Source: Rana temporaria
Taxonomy: Eukaryota; Chordata; Amphibia; Anura; Ranidae
DNA: 64,000 bases
Direction of reading: 5' to 3'
NCBI RefSeq assembly: GCF_905171775.1
Contig: NC_053494.1
Coordinates: forward strand, 130,860,210-130,924,209
Shown: positions 1 to 9,545 of the stretch, piece by piece
Layout of the letters: each line of letters opens with the position of its first letter
Position numbering within the stretch: position 1 is the stretch's first letter
Translations under genes and position numbers: made by a program
The notes under the pieces: model-generated
Databases searched by the model: none
Seen by the model: the letters and a program-made list of their open reading frames with translations, nothing else
Told to the model about the DNA's origin: nothing

Positions 1-2143
1 CCTGTTTTAACTTCTGAAATGCCCCCTCGGCTTCGGGGTTCCATTTGACCATGACCGACCCCTTACCCTTCGTTAGATCGGTCAAGGGGGCAGCAATGGT
101 GGCAAAATTGGGTATGAAACGCCTGTAATACCCCGTAATGCCCAGGAAGGCCCTCACTTGTTTTTTATTGACTGGTTGGGGCCATTTTTGAATTGCCTCA
201 ATCTTATTGGTCTGCGGCTTGACCATCCTCTGGCCAATAACGTACCCAAGGTAGTTGGCCTCCTCCAGGCCTATGGCACATTTCTTTGGATTGGCCGTAA
301 GACGTGCTTCCCTAAGGGAATCTACGACGGCTTGTACACGGAGCAGGTGCGATTCCCAATCTGGGCTGTGGATGACCACATCGTCCAAGTACGCCGCTGC
401 ATACGAGCGATGTGGTCTCAAAATTTTGTCCATCATTCGCTGGAATGATGCAGGGGCTCCGTGCAGACCAAACGGCATACGCTTATACTGAAACGAGCCC
501 TCAGGAGTGGAAAAGGCAGTCTTCTCCTTGGCCGATTCAGTAAGCGGTATCTGCCAATAACCTTTCGTTAGGTCTAGGGTCGTTATGTAGCGAGCCTGTC
601 CCAACCTGTCCACAAGTTCGTCGACCCGGGGCATCGGGTAGGCGTCAAATTTGGACACACTGTTAAGTTTTCTAAAATCATTACAAAACCTAATACTGCC
701 ATCAGGTTTTGGGACCAGCACTATGGGACTTGACCACTCACTGTGAGACTCCTCGATCACATCCAACTCTAACATATTTTTTATTTCTTCCGCAACTGCC
801 TCTCGCCGGGCCTCTGGAATTCTATATGGTTTTACATTTACCCGAACCCCTGGTTCCGTCACTATGTCATGTTGGATCGTGTTGGTCAGTCCGGGTAAGG
901 GGGAGAAAAAGTCTCTATTTTTCTGCACGAATGCCCTAACGTCAGTTTGCTGTGCTACGGACAGGGAATCCGTGATGGGAACGTCAGGTATCACGGGTAT
1001 CCGGTCTGTTGGAAGTGGGGACGTGGCCAGTAAAGTCTCTCGGTCCTTCCAGGGCTTTAAGAGATTTACATGGTAAATTTGGTGTGGTTTCCTTTTCCCT
1101 GGCTGGTAGACTTTGTAGTTTACCTCCCCCACCCTTTGGACAACCTCAAAGGGACCCTGCCACTTGGCTAAAAACGTACTTTCTACCGTGGGAACCAGTA
1201 CCAACACTCTGTCCCCCGGGTTGAAAGTACGGACCTTGGCACCCCGGTTATAGACCCTCCTTTGGGCCTCCTGGGCTCGCTCCATATGTTCCCGTACTAG
1301 GGGCAGAACGGCTGCGATTCGGTCCTGCATCAAGGAGACATGCTCTATGATGCTCCTATATGGGCTGACCTCTCCTTCCCACGTTTCTTTAGCAATATCT
1401 AGCAGGCCCCTGGGATGCCTACCATACAAGAGCTCAAAGGGGGAATAGCCTGTGGAGGCCTGTGGAACCTCTCGTATGGAAAACATGAGATATGGTAGCA
1501 AAAAATCCCAGTCTCTCCCATCCTTGTCGACCACCTTTTTCAACATACTCTTCAATGTTTTATTAAACCTTTCGACCAGACCATCTGTCTGGGGGTGGTA
1601 GACAGAAGTACGGAGATGGGAGATTTTGTACAATCTACACAATTCCTTGGTAACCCTTGACATAAAAGGGGTGCCTTGATCGGTCAAGATCTCTTTTGGG
1701 ATCCCCACTCGACTAAACACCTGGACTAATTCCTTGGCAATAACCTTGGCGGAGGTGTTACGCAAGGGTATGGCCTCAGGATAGCGAGTAGCATAGTCCA
1801 GGATCACCAGAATATGCTGGTGACCCCGGGCAGATTTCACGACCGGCCCCACCAGGTCCATGCCAATCCTTTCAAAGGGGACCTCAATTATTGGTAGAGG
1901 AACAAGGGGGCTGCGAAAATGGGGCGATGGTGCCGACATTTGGCACTCGGGGCACGATTCGCAGTACTCCTTGACCTCTGCATGCAAACCGGGCCAGAAG
2001 AATCTTTGGGTGATTCTCTCCCTGGTTTTTTCGACCCCAAGATGTCCCCCCATTACGTGACCATGAGCCAGGTCTAGCACCACCCTGCGAAAGGGTTTGG
2101 GAACCAGTAGCTGTTCTACCTCTTCCCCTCCATGTTTTATCAC
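1..2143 (-). CDS. pol: Pol of a Gmr1-like Ty3/gypsy LTR retrotransposon: integrase followed by reverse transcriptase (partial)
   Basis: The minus strand is open from 2143 to the window edge in one frame, and that frame is the gag-protease frame continued past a single TGA (2144-2146). The first domain is integrase. It has a His-His-Cys-Cys zinc-binding region (about 1960-2095, ending CESCPECQ) and a DDE core with D in MDLVGP near 1857, D in LTDQG at 1679-1681 and E in LVERFNK at 1571-1573, giving exactly 35 residues between the last two. Reverse transcriptase comes after integrase: ITTLDLTKGYW (motif A), MPFGLHGAPASFQ (motif B), YLDD at 380-391, and the conserved AFLGITGYYRRFI stretch. RNase H and the 3' LTR would lie left of base 1. 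Integrase before RT is the order known for Gmr1-like Ty3/gypsy elements of deuterostomes and is the reverse of ordinary gypsy elements. Apart from the TGA the reading frame is intact. Confidence 0.9.
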   Translation of the reverse strand, partial: MIKHGGEEVEQLLVPKPFRRVVLDLAHGHVMGGHLGVEKTRERITQRFFWPGLHAEVKEYCESCPECQMSAPSPHFRSPLVPLPIIEVPFERIGMDLVGPVVKSARGHQHILVILDYATRYPEAIPLRNTSAKVIAKELVQVFSRVGIPKEILTDQGTPFMSRVTKELCRLYKISHLRTSVYHPQTDGLVERFNKTLKSMLKKVVDKDGRDWDFLLPYLMFSIREVPQASTGYSPFELLYGRHPRGLLDIAKETWEGEVSPYRSIIEHVSLMQDRIAAVLPLVREHMERAQEAQRRVYNRGAKVRTFNPGDRVLVLVPTVESTFLAKWQGPFEVVQRVGEVNYKVYQPGKRKPHQIYHVNLLKPWKDRETLLATSPLPTDRIPVIPDVPITDSLSVAQQTDVRAFVQKNRDFFSPLPGLTNTIQHDIVTEPGVRVNVKPYRIPEARREAVAEEIKNMLELDVIEESHSEWSSPIVLVPKPDGSIRFCNDFRKLNSVSKFDAYPMPRVDELVDRLGQARYITTLDLTKGYWQIPLTESAKEKTAFSTPEGSFQYKRMPFGLHGAPASFQRMMDKILRPHRSYAAAYLDDVVIHSPDWESHLLRVQAVVDSLREARLTANPKKCAIGLEEANYLGYVIGQRMVKPQTNKIEAIQKWPQPVNKKQVRAFLGITGYYRRFIPNFATIAAPLTDLTKGKGSVMVKWNPEAEGAFQKLKQ

Positions 2144-2146
2144 TCA
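2144..2146 (-). other. Single in-frame TGA between protease and integrase
   Basis: TGA is the only stop between the gag start at 4015 and the window edge in this frame. The next codons continue directly into the integrase zinc-binding region. I see no obvious readthrough structure. Confidence 0.8.
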
Positions 2147-4015
2147 ATATAACAAATTGTTTTTAATTGCCATGTAGGGAAAGGACGCCACCCAATTAGG
2201 ATCCACCGGTTCCCCATCCAACACCTTAACATTTTCCCTGGCATTCATGAGGGTGGGCTCTCGCAGCTGCTCGGTACAGAAATCCTCCCTCCTGACCTCC
2301 AAGTCGGGTACCACATTTTGGCTACTCTCCATGTCAGGGTCAGGCGAGGTTTCCTGTTCGTTACCCTCAGGCTGGGTGCTAGCTTCTAAGTCCTCCGGTT
2401 CCCCAGCCATGGCAGGGAATGGTGGAGGATCTCCGGCCTCCTCGATCCCACCAACAGCATGCCCTTCCCTTTGGCAAAACGGGTCTGGTGAGAGTTCTCG
2501 AGTTTCCCCAGTAGGGGGAGCGCTATCTACGGGCCTCCCTTCACTCTCCCATAACTTCCAAAAATGAGGAAAGTCTCTCCCCACTAAGGCTTCATGGAGC
2601 AGTGAAGGTACCATCCCCACTGAATGTGTTACACAGCCCCAGGGGGTATCAACCTCAACCACCGCTGTCTGGTAGTCCCGAGTGTCCCCATGGATGCATA
2701 TTACCCCAATACAACTGGGGTGTAGTTTTGCGGGGTCTACACACGCACTCCTGACTAAGGTCACCACACTACCAGAGTCTAGCAGGGCAGTAAGAGGCTT
2801 GCCATCTACTGAAATAACGCACATTTGTTTTTCAAGGCGACTCTGACCTGTCGCAACACATGCGACCTGTGCAAACAGAGAAATGCGTCTTACCCTATCA
2901 ACATAATCACATTGCATAGGTTCATCATTTAGAGGGCAATCTGCAGCAATATGGCCTAATGCATGGCAACGAAAACACCGTATTTGCCCTACCCCCAGTC
3001 CTCTTACCGGTCCCAAAAACCTTCCTGGCTTCTTTGGCCAGTCTCCAGGTCTAGGACCTACAGTCTCATCTGCTGTAACAACAGTCTTATCCACTCTCCC
3101 CAAACTCTTGAACCCTGGAACAGTCTTACCCGAACCGCTGGGAGATCTTGCACCCCTAGACACACCGAAGTGGGGCGTAGGTGGGTTTATCAAGTCCTCA
3201 GTAGCACTGTACCTCTCCACTAGGTCCACCATTTGGGCTGCAGTGTTGGGGTCCCCCTGTCCGACCCACTTTCTCAGGGTAGCAGGGAGCACACGCAGGT
3301 ACCGGTCCATTACCACACGCTCCACAATCTGAGGGCTGGTCAGAGTCTCTGGCTGCAACCACTTCCTGGTGAGGTGGACCAGGTCAAACATTTGTGACCG
3401 GGGTGGCTTGTTGCTGGAATAGGACCACTGATGCACGCGCTGGGCCCGGACTGCCATGGTGACACCCAAGCGTGCGAGTATTTCTGTCTTTAGAGTCTCA
3501 TAGTCCTGGGCCTTATCTGGTTCTAGGTCAAAATAGGCCTTTTGGGGTTCTCCTGTTAGGAATGGGGCCAATAGTCCCGCCCACTGCTCTTTTGGCCATC
3601 CTTCGCGGTCAGCGACTCTCTCGAAAGTCGCCATGTACGCCTCAACATCATCCGCCGGTGTCATCTTTTGCAGGTGGTAGGAAGCACGTACAATCTTTGG
3701 TTCCGCTAACACCGGAGGTGCGGACCCCTTTTTCAGTTCCACCAGAGCTTCGGCGAACTGTCGGTTCATCTCCTGCTGGGCAGCGTGTTGTGCTGCAACG
3801 GCCTCTGCGACTTGGCGGTGTTGTGCTGCAACGGCCTCTGCGACTTGGCGGTGTTGTGCTGCAGCGGCCTCTGCGACTTGGCGGTTTATCTCCTGCTGGG
3901 CAGCCTGTTGTGCTGCAGCGGCCTCTCGTTGTGCTGCAGCGGCCTCTGCGACTTGGCGGTTGGTTTCCCGCTGGGCTGCATTGGCCTGTAGCAGGGCCTT
4001 TAACATTTCTTCCAT
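2144..4015 (-). CDS. gag: Gag-protease ORF of the Gmr1-like element, with SCAN-like capsid domain
   Basis: The chosen start is the ATG at 4015 (MEEMLKALL). An in-frame GTG further up overlaps the candidate primer-binding site. The product is about 623 residues. Residues 5-95 form an Ala/Gln/Glu-rich coiled coil built of repeated QVAEAVAAQHR-like units. Residues about 120-270 are the capsid region. Its end (KWLQPE, then IVERVVMDRYLRVLP and MVDLVE) resembles the vertebrate SCAN domain, which is known to derive from Gmr1-like capsids. A CCHC knuckle follows (C347, C350, H355, C360; CFRCHALGHIAADC). An aspartic protease motif LLDSGS lies near residue 413, so protease is fused to Gag. The ORF ends in TGA at 2144. 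Integrase follows in the same frame with no gap, so the stop is either a nonsense mutation or a readthrough site. Ordinary decay is the simpler reading. Confidence 0.9.
   Translation of the reverse strand: MEEMLKALLQANAAQRETNRQVAEAAAAQREAAAAQQAAQQEINRQVAEAAAAQHRQVAEAVAAQHRQVAEAVAAQHAAQQEMNRQFAEALVELKKGSAPPVLAEPKIVRASYHLQKMTPADDVEAYMATFERVADREGWPKEQWAGLLAPFLTGEPQKAYFDLEPDKAQDYETLKTEILARLGVTMAVRAQRVHQWSYSSNKPPRSQMFDLVHLTRKWLQPETLTSPQIVERVVMDRYLRVLPATLRKWVGQGDPNTAAQMVDLVERYSATEDLINPPTPHFGVSRGARSPSGSGKTVPGFKSLGRVDKTVVTADETVGPRPGDWPKKPGRFLGPVRGLGVGQIRCFRCHALGHIAADCPLNDEPMQCDYVDRVRRISLFAQVACVATGQSRLEKQMCVISVDGKPLTALLDSGSVVTLVRSACVDPAKLHPSCIGVICIHGDTRDYQTAVVEVDTPWGCVTHSVGMVPSLLHEALVGRDFPHFWKLWESEGRPVDSAPPTGETRELSPDPFCQREGHAVGGIEEAGDPPPFPAMAGEPEDLEASTQPEGNEQETSPDPDMESSQNVVPDLEVRREDFCTEQLREPTLMNARENVKVLDGEPVDPNWVASFPYMAIKNNLLY
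3785..3990 (-). repeat. 33-bp-type coding tandem repeat in the Gag coiled coil
   Basis: Repeated blocks such as ctctgcgacttggcggt encode successive QVAEAVAAQHR units. The repeat lengthens the N-terminal coiled coil in frame. Confidence 0.7.
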
Positions 4016-4025
4016 TTTCAGAAAA

Positions 4026-4044
4026 GTGCCCGCTGAATCCACCA
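4026..4044 (-). promoter_or_regulatory. Candidate tRNA primer-binding site
   Basis: Two bases after the LTR end the minus strand reads TGGTGGATTCAGCGGGCAC. The TGG start and the position fit a primer-binding site. I could not match it to a specific tRNA 3' end, so the primer is unassigned. Confidence 0.4.
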
Positions 4045-4046
4045 CG

Positions 4047-4540
4047 TGTGAGGGATTAGCTCGTGGGGATCACCTTTTCTGAAATCATAGTCTGTAAGCA
4101 GGCACTTTCTTTTAAGTCTAGCGGATGCCAGATTTTATTTATAAACGGTTTGCAGATTAAAATAAACAAAACAGTAAATTAAATCCTTGCCGTCCGGCGC
4201 TAAACTAAACAAACAGGATCTCCTCTCTATACAGTGTGGGGCTAGTCCCTGACACCCACAAAACATGCAGTAAAGCAAACCTTTTCAGTCCAGCACTCAG
4301 CGCTCCCCTCACTCAGGTCCCTTCCTGAGTTTCAAGCCAGAGCCCTGTTGTGCTCTCTTCCTGGTCATTTAAAGTCCAGCTGATTGTGGACTCCAGTGGA
4401 CCCAAACATCCGGACCGGAACCCTAGCCAGGCCCAGAGGCTGTAAAACCCGGACCGGATTCCGGTTCAGTCCCTCATAATGGAACGTATGCGAGGTGAAA
4501 TGTACCTATGATCATGTATCGCACCTCGCATACTGTCACA
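4047..4540 (-). repeat. 5' LTR of the Gmr1-like element
   Basis: Read on the minus strand, the LTR begins TGTGACAG at 4540 and ends CCTCACA at 4047. The terminal TGTGA and TCACA are perfect 5-bp inverted repeats, and the length is 494 bp. A polyadenylation signal AATAAA lies at 4139-4134. The U3 end carries a 12-bp inverted repeat. The 3' LTR is outside the window, so LTR identity, and hence age, cannot be judged. The 5' boundary abuts AT-rich sequence, so the target duplication cannot be read. Confidence 0.75.
4486..4533 (-). promoter_or_regulatory. 12-bp inverted repeat at the start of U3
   Basis: GTATGCGAGGTG (4486-4497) is repeated exactly as its reverse complement at 4522-4533, separated by 24 bp. 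It sits at the promoter-proximal end of the LTR. A protein-binding site or hairpin is possible, but its function is not shown. Confidence 0.6.
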
Positions 4541-4589
4541 ATATATATATATATACATAATATATAATTACATTTATATGTATAACCAT

Positions 4590-4857
<268 letters not shown>

Positions 4858-4931
4858 AAAATGGAAGATAGATAGAAGATAGATAGAAGAAGCCAGGTCA
4901 TATTCTATTGTATTTGATTACATTCTATTAA

Positions 4932-5427
4932 AGCGGAGGTTCACCAGTAAAATCCTGTTTTTACCCTTAGTCTGATGCTCATTTAGTCTAGGGGAATCGG
5001 CTAGTTGTTTTAAAATCCGAGCAGTACTTACCGTTGTAGAGGGCGATCTTCTCCGCCACTTCCCGGGTATGGGTCTTCGGGACTGGGCGTTCCTTCTTGA
5101 TTGACAGTCTTCCGACAGGCTTCCGACGGTCGCATCAATCGCGTCACGGTTTTCCGAAAGTAGCCGAACGTCGGTGCGCAGGCGCAGTATAGAGCCGCAC
5201 TGATGTTCGGCTTCTTTCGGCTACTCGTGACGCGATGGATGCGACTGTCAATCAAGAAGGAACGCCCACTCCCAAAGACCCATACCCGGAAGTGGCGGAG
5301 AAGATCGCCCTTTACAACGGTAAGTAATGCTCGGATTTTAAAACAACTAGCCGATTCCCCTAGACTAAATGAGCATCCATCTAAGGGTAAAAGAGCAAAA
5401 AACAGCATTTATCGGTGAACTCCCGCT
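4932..5427. mobile_element. Palindromic TTAA-type MITE (about 500 bp)
   Basis: The two halves are near-perfect inverted copies. The termini are AGCGGAGGTTCACC and its inverse GGTGAACTCCCGCT. The left flank is TTAA (4928-4931); the right flank reads GTAA, one base off. The TTAA duplication suggests piggyBac-type mobilisation. ORFs on both strands here are by-products of the palindrome. The same terminus recurs at 23414-23429. Confidence 0.7.
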
Positions 5428-6485
5428 GTAAATTCCATTCTGTTCTTTACTATTCTTTGATTTTCATTCTATTGTTTTATTATTTTATATTCTATTTTAT
5501 TGTATTCTTTTAGAGAAATCGATTTATATTTTTTAGATTTTGATTCAAATTTGCTTTCAAATTTCATTCGAATTTGTTTGGTCTGGTATGGATATTATTA
5601 AGGGGAACCCTGCGTCAATTTTTTTTTAAATGGCATAGGGGTCCCTCTCAAAATCCACACCAGACCCTTGAGGGTTTAAGGGGAACCCTGCACCGAAATA
5701 AAATAAAAAATGGCGTAAGGGTCCCCCCAAATATCCATACCAGACCCTTATTCGAGCATGCAACCTGACAGGCCACAGGAAAAGAGGGGGGACAAGAGAG
5801 CGCCCCCCCTCCTGAACCGTGCCAAGCCACATGTCATAAACATGGCGAGGATACTTTGGGGTCTGATCCCAAATCACCTTGTCCCCATGTTGATGGGGTC
5901 AATGGCCTCATCCCCATAACCCTTGCCCGGTGGTTGTGGGGGCCTGCGGAAGCCATAATCTGGAAGCCCCTTTAACAAGGAGGAGGCGGAACTGTTGTGG
6001 CTTTTTTTTTTTCCAGATTCCGATAAGCTGTTGCGGCTTCTTTTTTTTGCTCAGGCGGCGGAATAGAAGATGAATTGACATCGTTGGACATTTTTTATTT
6101 ATTTTTTTGTAATAAAGGACTTGTCCCAAGCTGTCTCTTGTCTTTTTGACACTTGTTGTGGGTTGTGGGGATGAGGCCCTTGTCCCCATCAGCATGGGGA
6201 CAAGGTGCATAAAATATATAGATAGGTATGTTGGGATTTTTAAAGCGCACATACAGCAAATTTACAAAAATAGAAAATGTATTTGATAAAAGTTCATAAT
6301 TTAAAACATAAATTATTCACAGAGAGATCAGTGAAATATTACCAACAGCAAGTCACCCTATTCAAAAGGGTGACATGATCTCTTATTCTGTGAAAGAAGG
6401 GTCTTTTTTCATAAAATACATTACATTCAAACTACAGTAACAGTAACTACACCAACAGTTTTACAAGTGGCAAAAAAAAATTGGT

Positions 6486-6668
6486 TTATATAATTAACAC
6501 CTCTGCGGTGTTTGTGAGAAGACCACAGAAGTCACATCGTCCACAAGGATAAGTGCCTTTACATATCGTTTTTGCTCTAGGATTTAAATGACTATGTACC
6601 AATTGGTCTTTTAAGGACCTCGATTTACGATAGGTAATTTGATGGTTTTCACCCACATATCTAGACAA
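6486..6668 (-). pseudogene. Penelope-like RT-endonuclease linker with CxxC motif
   Basis: The peptide ITYRKSRSLKDQLVHSHL followed by KGTYPCGRCDFC matches the linker found between RT and the GIY-YIG nuclease in Neptune-type Penelope elements. Beyond 6480 the nuclease survives only as broken frames. Confidence 0.75.
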
Positions 6669-6837
6669 ATCCTCATATGTAGGAAGTAAATGTCAGTATT
6701 TCTGAACTATTCTACAAATCTTTTTATGTTCCCCTGCAAATCTTGTAATAAGACGTACATTTTGTTCACTTTGAACAGTTTTTCCTGAATTTTCTGGATT
6801 AGATTTCTTCTGTCTTTCTGTTTAGCTCTCTTGTAGG

Positions 6838-7121
6838 CAGGGCCGAATTCCTGACAAGGCCACCGAGGCCAGGCCTCGGGGAGGCAGTGGGTGCAGTGGC
6901 GGCATAGTGGTTGAGCTGGCGGGTGGCTCGACATACAAGTGACTGTGCGGTCGGCGCGGTGAGTGAGCTGCACATCTGCTCGGTGCTCGCACAGTCACAC
7001 TGACTGTGCGAGCAGTGGCGGCTCGGTGGGCGGGTGAGAGAGACAGGAAGCTGCCTGCTGGGAGGCTCGGTGGGTGGAAGGACCCGGCCTTGGGGCGGCA
7101 AAGGGAGTAAATCCGGGCCTG
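6838..7121. mobile_element. hAT MITE with 8-bp target duplication
   Basis: Exact cttgtagg copies flank it at 6830-6837 and 7122-7129. The termini are CAGGGCCGAATT and AATCCGGGCCTG (inverted). The 8-bp duplication and CAGG ends place it in the hAT superfamily. It has no transposase and is nested inside the Penelope-like element. Confidence 0.9.
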
Positions 7122-7229
7122 CTTGTAGGCTTTTTTAAGGCTAGCCTTACTATAGCCTCTATTTAAAAGATGGATCTGAAGTGCTTTTGCCTCTTGTTTG
7201 TAATCCTCATCCCTGCTGCAATTTCTCCT

Positions 7230-7530
7230 CAGTCATAGATATTGACTGTAGGGTATGCTCTGAATCAAGGACTCCGCATGCAAGCTGGTGGCAAGCAGGA
7301 TTGGGTTTCCTGCTAGTGATTTTCGATAGAGAGATGAACCAATAGTGCCATCTGGATTGGTATATATTGTGATATCCAAGAAGTCAATAGACCTTTGGTC
7401 ACATGACAAAATGAATTTTAAATTGTAGGAATTGTTTTCCAATTTCTTCAGAAACACCACTAGTTCATCTTTGGTTCCTGTCCAGACGATAAATATATCG
7501 TCTATGAACAGTCTCCAAATTTACACTTTT
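7230..7530 (-). pseudogene. Penelope-like reverse transcriptase fragment
   Basis: The frame reads RLFIDDIFIVWTGT and then an FLKKLENNSYNLKF stretch, IDFLDITIY and LYRKSLAGN. These are typical of the palm and post-palm part of Penelope-like RT, where FIDD is the catalytic motif C (near 7495-7520). The fragment ends at IQSIPYSQYL near 7233 with a stop. The upstream RT is missing, consistent with 5' truncation. Confidence 0.75.
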
Positions 7531-7769
7531 TCCCAGTTAGCTTCCCTTCTCTATGATACTCCTAATTGATCCTATACATCCTTCCATAATCAGTAGGGAC
7601 TTTATCCTTGATACTATGATCAGTGCATGGGTAGTAACTTTTTCGTTCAAGTCCGTAATGTAGCTGAATATTTTGTTTTATATGTTTTGTTTCTCATTTG
7701 TTATTGATTTATAACATGTATTTTTTTATTATAGTGATCATTCATATACAGTGCCTGTTTTAAAAGATC

Positions 7770-7800
7770 TCCTGAAGAAGCCGTAAAAGGCGAAACATGT
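7770..7800 (+). ncRNA. Hammerhead-ribozyme-like core in the inverted Penelope terminal repeat
   Basis: CTGAAGA (7772-7778, fits CUGANGA), stem II GCC/GGC (7780-7782 with 7789-7791), then GAAAC (7792-7796). Penelope-like terminal repeats are known to carry minimal hammerheads. Stem I pairing is not clear, so activity is doubtful. Confidence 0.4.
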
Positions 7801-8125
7801 AGAGATAATCCAGATATGCACTTACTGTTGATATATTCCACTGATCTCTCTGTGAATATTATATGTATTCAAATTATGAACTTTTATCAAACACATTTTC
7901 TATTTTTGTAATTTTGTTGTATGTGCGCTTTAAAAGTACCAACAAACCTATCTATATTTTATGTATCTAATAGGGATGTGGCGCCTTTAAATTACATTTT
8001 TCAATAATCCAGCTCATAAACCCTCTTCTCCATGGGGACAAGGTGCTTTAGGGTCAGACCCCAAAGCATCCTCCCCATGTTGAGGGCATGTGACCTGGCA
8101 CGGTTCAGGAGGGGGCGCTATAACT

Positions 8126-8574
8126 TGCATATAAGCCTTTAAAATTTGCACTTACGATTTTTCATGTTAATCTCCCATAGACTTTTAAACAGTGTTCCAT
8201 GGCTTTCGAATTTGCTGTGAACACCGCATAATGTTCACATATTCATCTAACAGGTCAACACCCGATGTTCAAGTCGATCTTACGTTTGACTCGAACATCG
8301 GGCTCACCCCTAATCAACAAATATTGAAAACATGACCTGAAAATGCATCTTGAAAAGGAGAGTTGGGAAACACTGCCCTAAGTAAAGTTAATTGTAATCT
8401 TTCTGTGTTTTTAAGAATCACAAAGCCAAAAATTGAAGATGCCCACAAATTGTGCCTTAAGATTCTTATTTCCCTCATGATCCAATGCCTAAAATGTGTG
8501 TCTTTCCCTACATCTAGTTTGCTAAAGCCCCAAAACACACAGTGTGTACTAGCTCCCATCATGGAGTATCAATG
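8126..8574. other. Non-coding repeat debris
   Basis: It contains a short inverted repeat CCCGATGTTC (8261-8270) with GAACATCGGG (8293-8302), resembling a common amphibian MITE terminus. Nothing else is recognised. Confidence 0.4.
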
Positions 8575-8760
8575 GACGTGTTTCGGGGGTGCAACCCCTT
8601 CCTCTGACCTACTTTAGCTATGAGGAAGTGGTTGCACTCCCAAAATGCGTCCAATGATGGGAGATAGCACATGTTAGCAGTGGCCGCGTTTTGGGGGTGC
8701 AACCCCTTCATCATCACTAAAGTAGGTCAGAGCAAGGGGTTGCACCCCCGAAACACATTC
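8575..8760. ncRNA. Cluster of four hammerhead-like motifs in alternating orientation
   Basis: Copies lie at 8575-8607 (-), 8620-8652 (+), 8685-8715 (-) and 8727-8760 (+). Each has a GAGGA/GATGA-type element, a stem II of the form GGGGTTGCACCCC, and GAAAC or a decayed AAAAC. The pattern resembles Penelope-type hammerheads arranged head-to-head. All four have core substitutions, so they are probably inactive. Confidence 0.35.
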
Positions 8761-8769
8761 ATTGATTCC

Positions 8770-9545
8770 CCATGATGGGAGATAGCACATGTTGACACAC
8801 TGTGTGTTTTGGGGGTTTAGAAACAAACATGTTTGGAACTACACACATGTTCGGCAGGGGATCATAAGAGACATGTATGTGTACGTGGCTTAAAATGTTG
8901 GCCTTTAGAGGGGAGAGATCACCCCATCTGAGGAAGGCAACATTCACACAGTCTTGGGATACTAATGTCTCATTTGGCCTTCACTTTACCAAACTCAAAC
9001 TTTGTAAGTTCCTGAGTTGGGGATGTGTATCTTATGTTTTCTAACATGCCTGTTTAGCCACAAAAAAAGGGCAAATATGCATGTTATACACCAAGATGTT
9101 GGTTTGTATTAAAAACTTAAAACGTACATGTGAATGTGCTTTGAGTAAAAAGTTGTTTACTAAACAATGTGTTGTTTATAATTTCAATGCTCGATACCAG
9201 TGTATTAGTTAAGTTGTTGTAGTTACAGTGACAATGTGCTCTTCAATGTGGGCAACTCCACACATTTTTGTGCCTACCAAAAATTAAGGGAGTTCAAACG
9301 ACATAATGTTATGGAAATTCATGCATTAGATTCATTGAGAACAAAAACAGTGTGTGTGTGTGTGTAGAAGACCCACAGCACACTATAATAGTTAGCTGAA
9401 GAAGAGATTGTCACCTCATGTAGCAGATAAGGTACATTTGCACTATTGGAGCAAGTGGCCAAAATAAAGCCCATTTGTGAACATATTAGACAGATAAGAA
9501 ACAGACAACAGTAGTTCAAATTAAATATGAGTTTATGATCTTACA
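8770..9545. other. Unrecognised non-coding stretch
   Basis: It carries a (TG)n run at 9351-9364 and no supported coding frame. It lies downstream of the Harbinger transposase exons and may be decayed element sequence. Confidence 0.4.

Larger units (their letters stand above)
6209..8030 (-). mobile_element. Penelope-like retroelement, decayed, with 16-bp target duplication
   Basis: Exact duplications catggggacaaggtgc flank it at 6193-6208 and 8031-8046. Inside, on the minus strand, are an RT remnant (7230-7530), a CxxC linker (6486-6668) and a GIY-YIG remnant (6360-6480). The last roughly 120 bp of the 3' end (6210-6330) recur inverted at 7840-7965. Penelope-like elements often insert with such inverted terminal copies. 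A hAT MITE (6838-7121) interrupts it. Confidence 0.75.
5597..8125. mobile_element. GC-rich palindromic MITE family A, copy 1 (split by a Penelope-like element)
   Basis: Left arm 5597-6208, right remnant 8031-8125. The arms contain inverted blocks around cctcatccccataacccttgcc (left) and its complement at 6152-6190, and the cacggttcaggaggg block occurs at both ends. Further copies of the same family lie at 14627-16864. The class is not certain, since its own target duplication is not visible. It has no coding sequence. Confidence 0.6.

Noticed and set aside
1884..2147. 87-codon minus-strand ORF overlapping the integrase
   Set aside because: It is a frame-shifted reading of the integrase zinc-binding region; the homologous frame is another one.
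3472..4059. 195-codon plus-strand ORF rich in QRPLRLGGVV
   Set aside because: It is antisense to the Gag coiled-coil repeat and exists only because of the tandem coding repeat.
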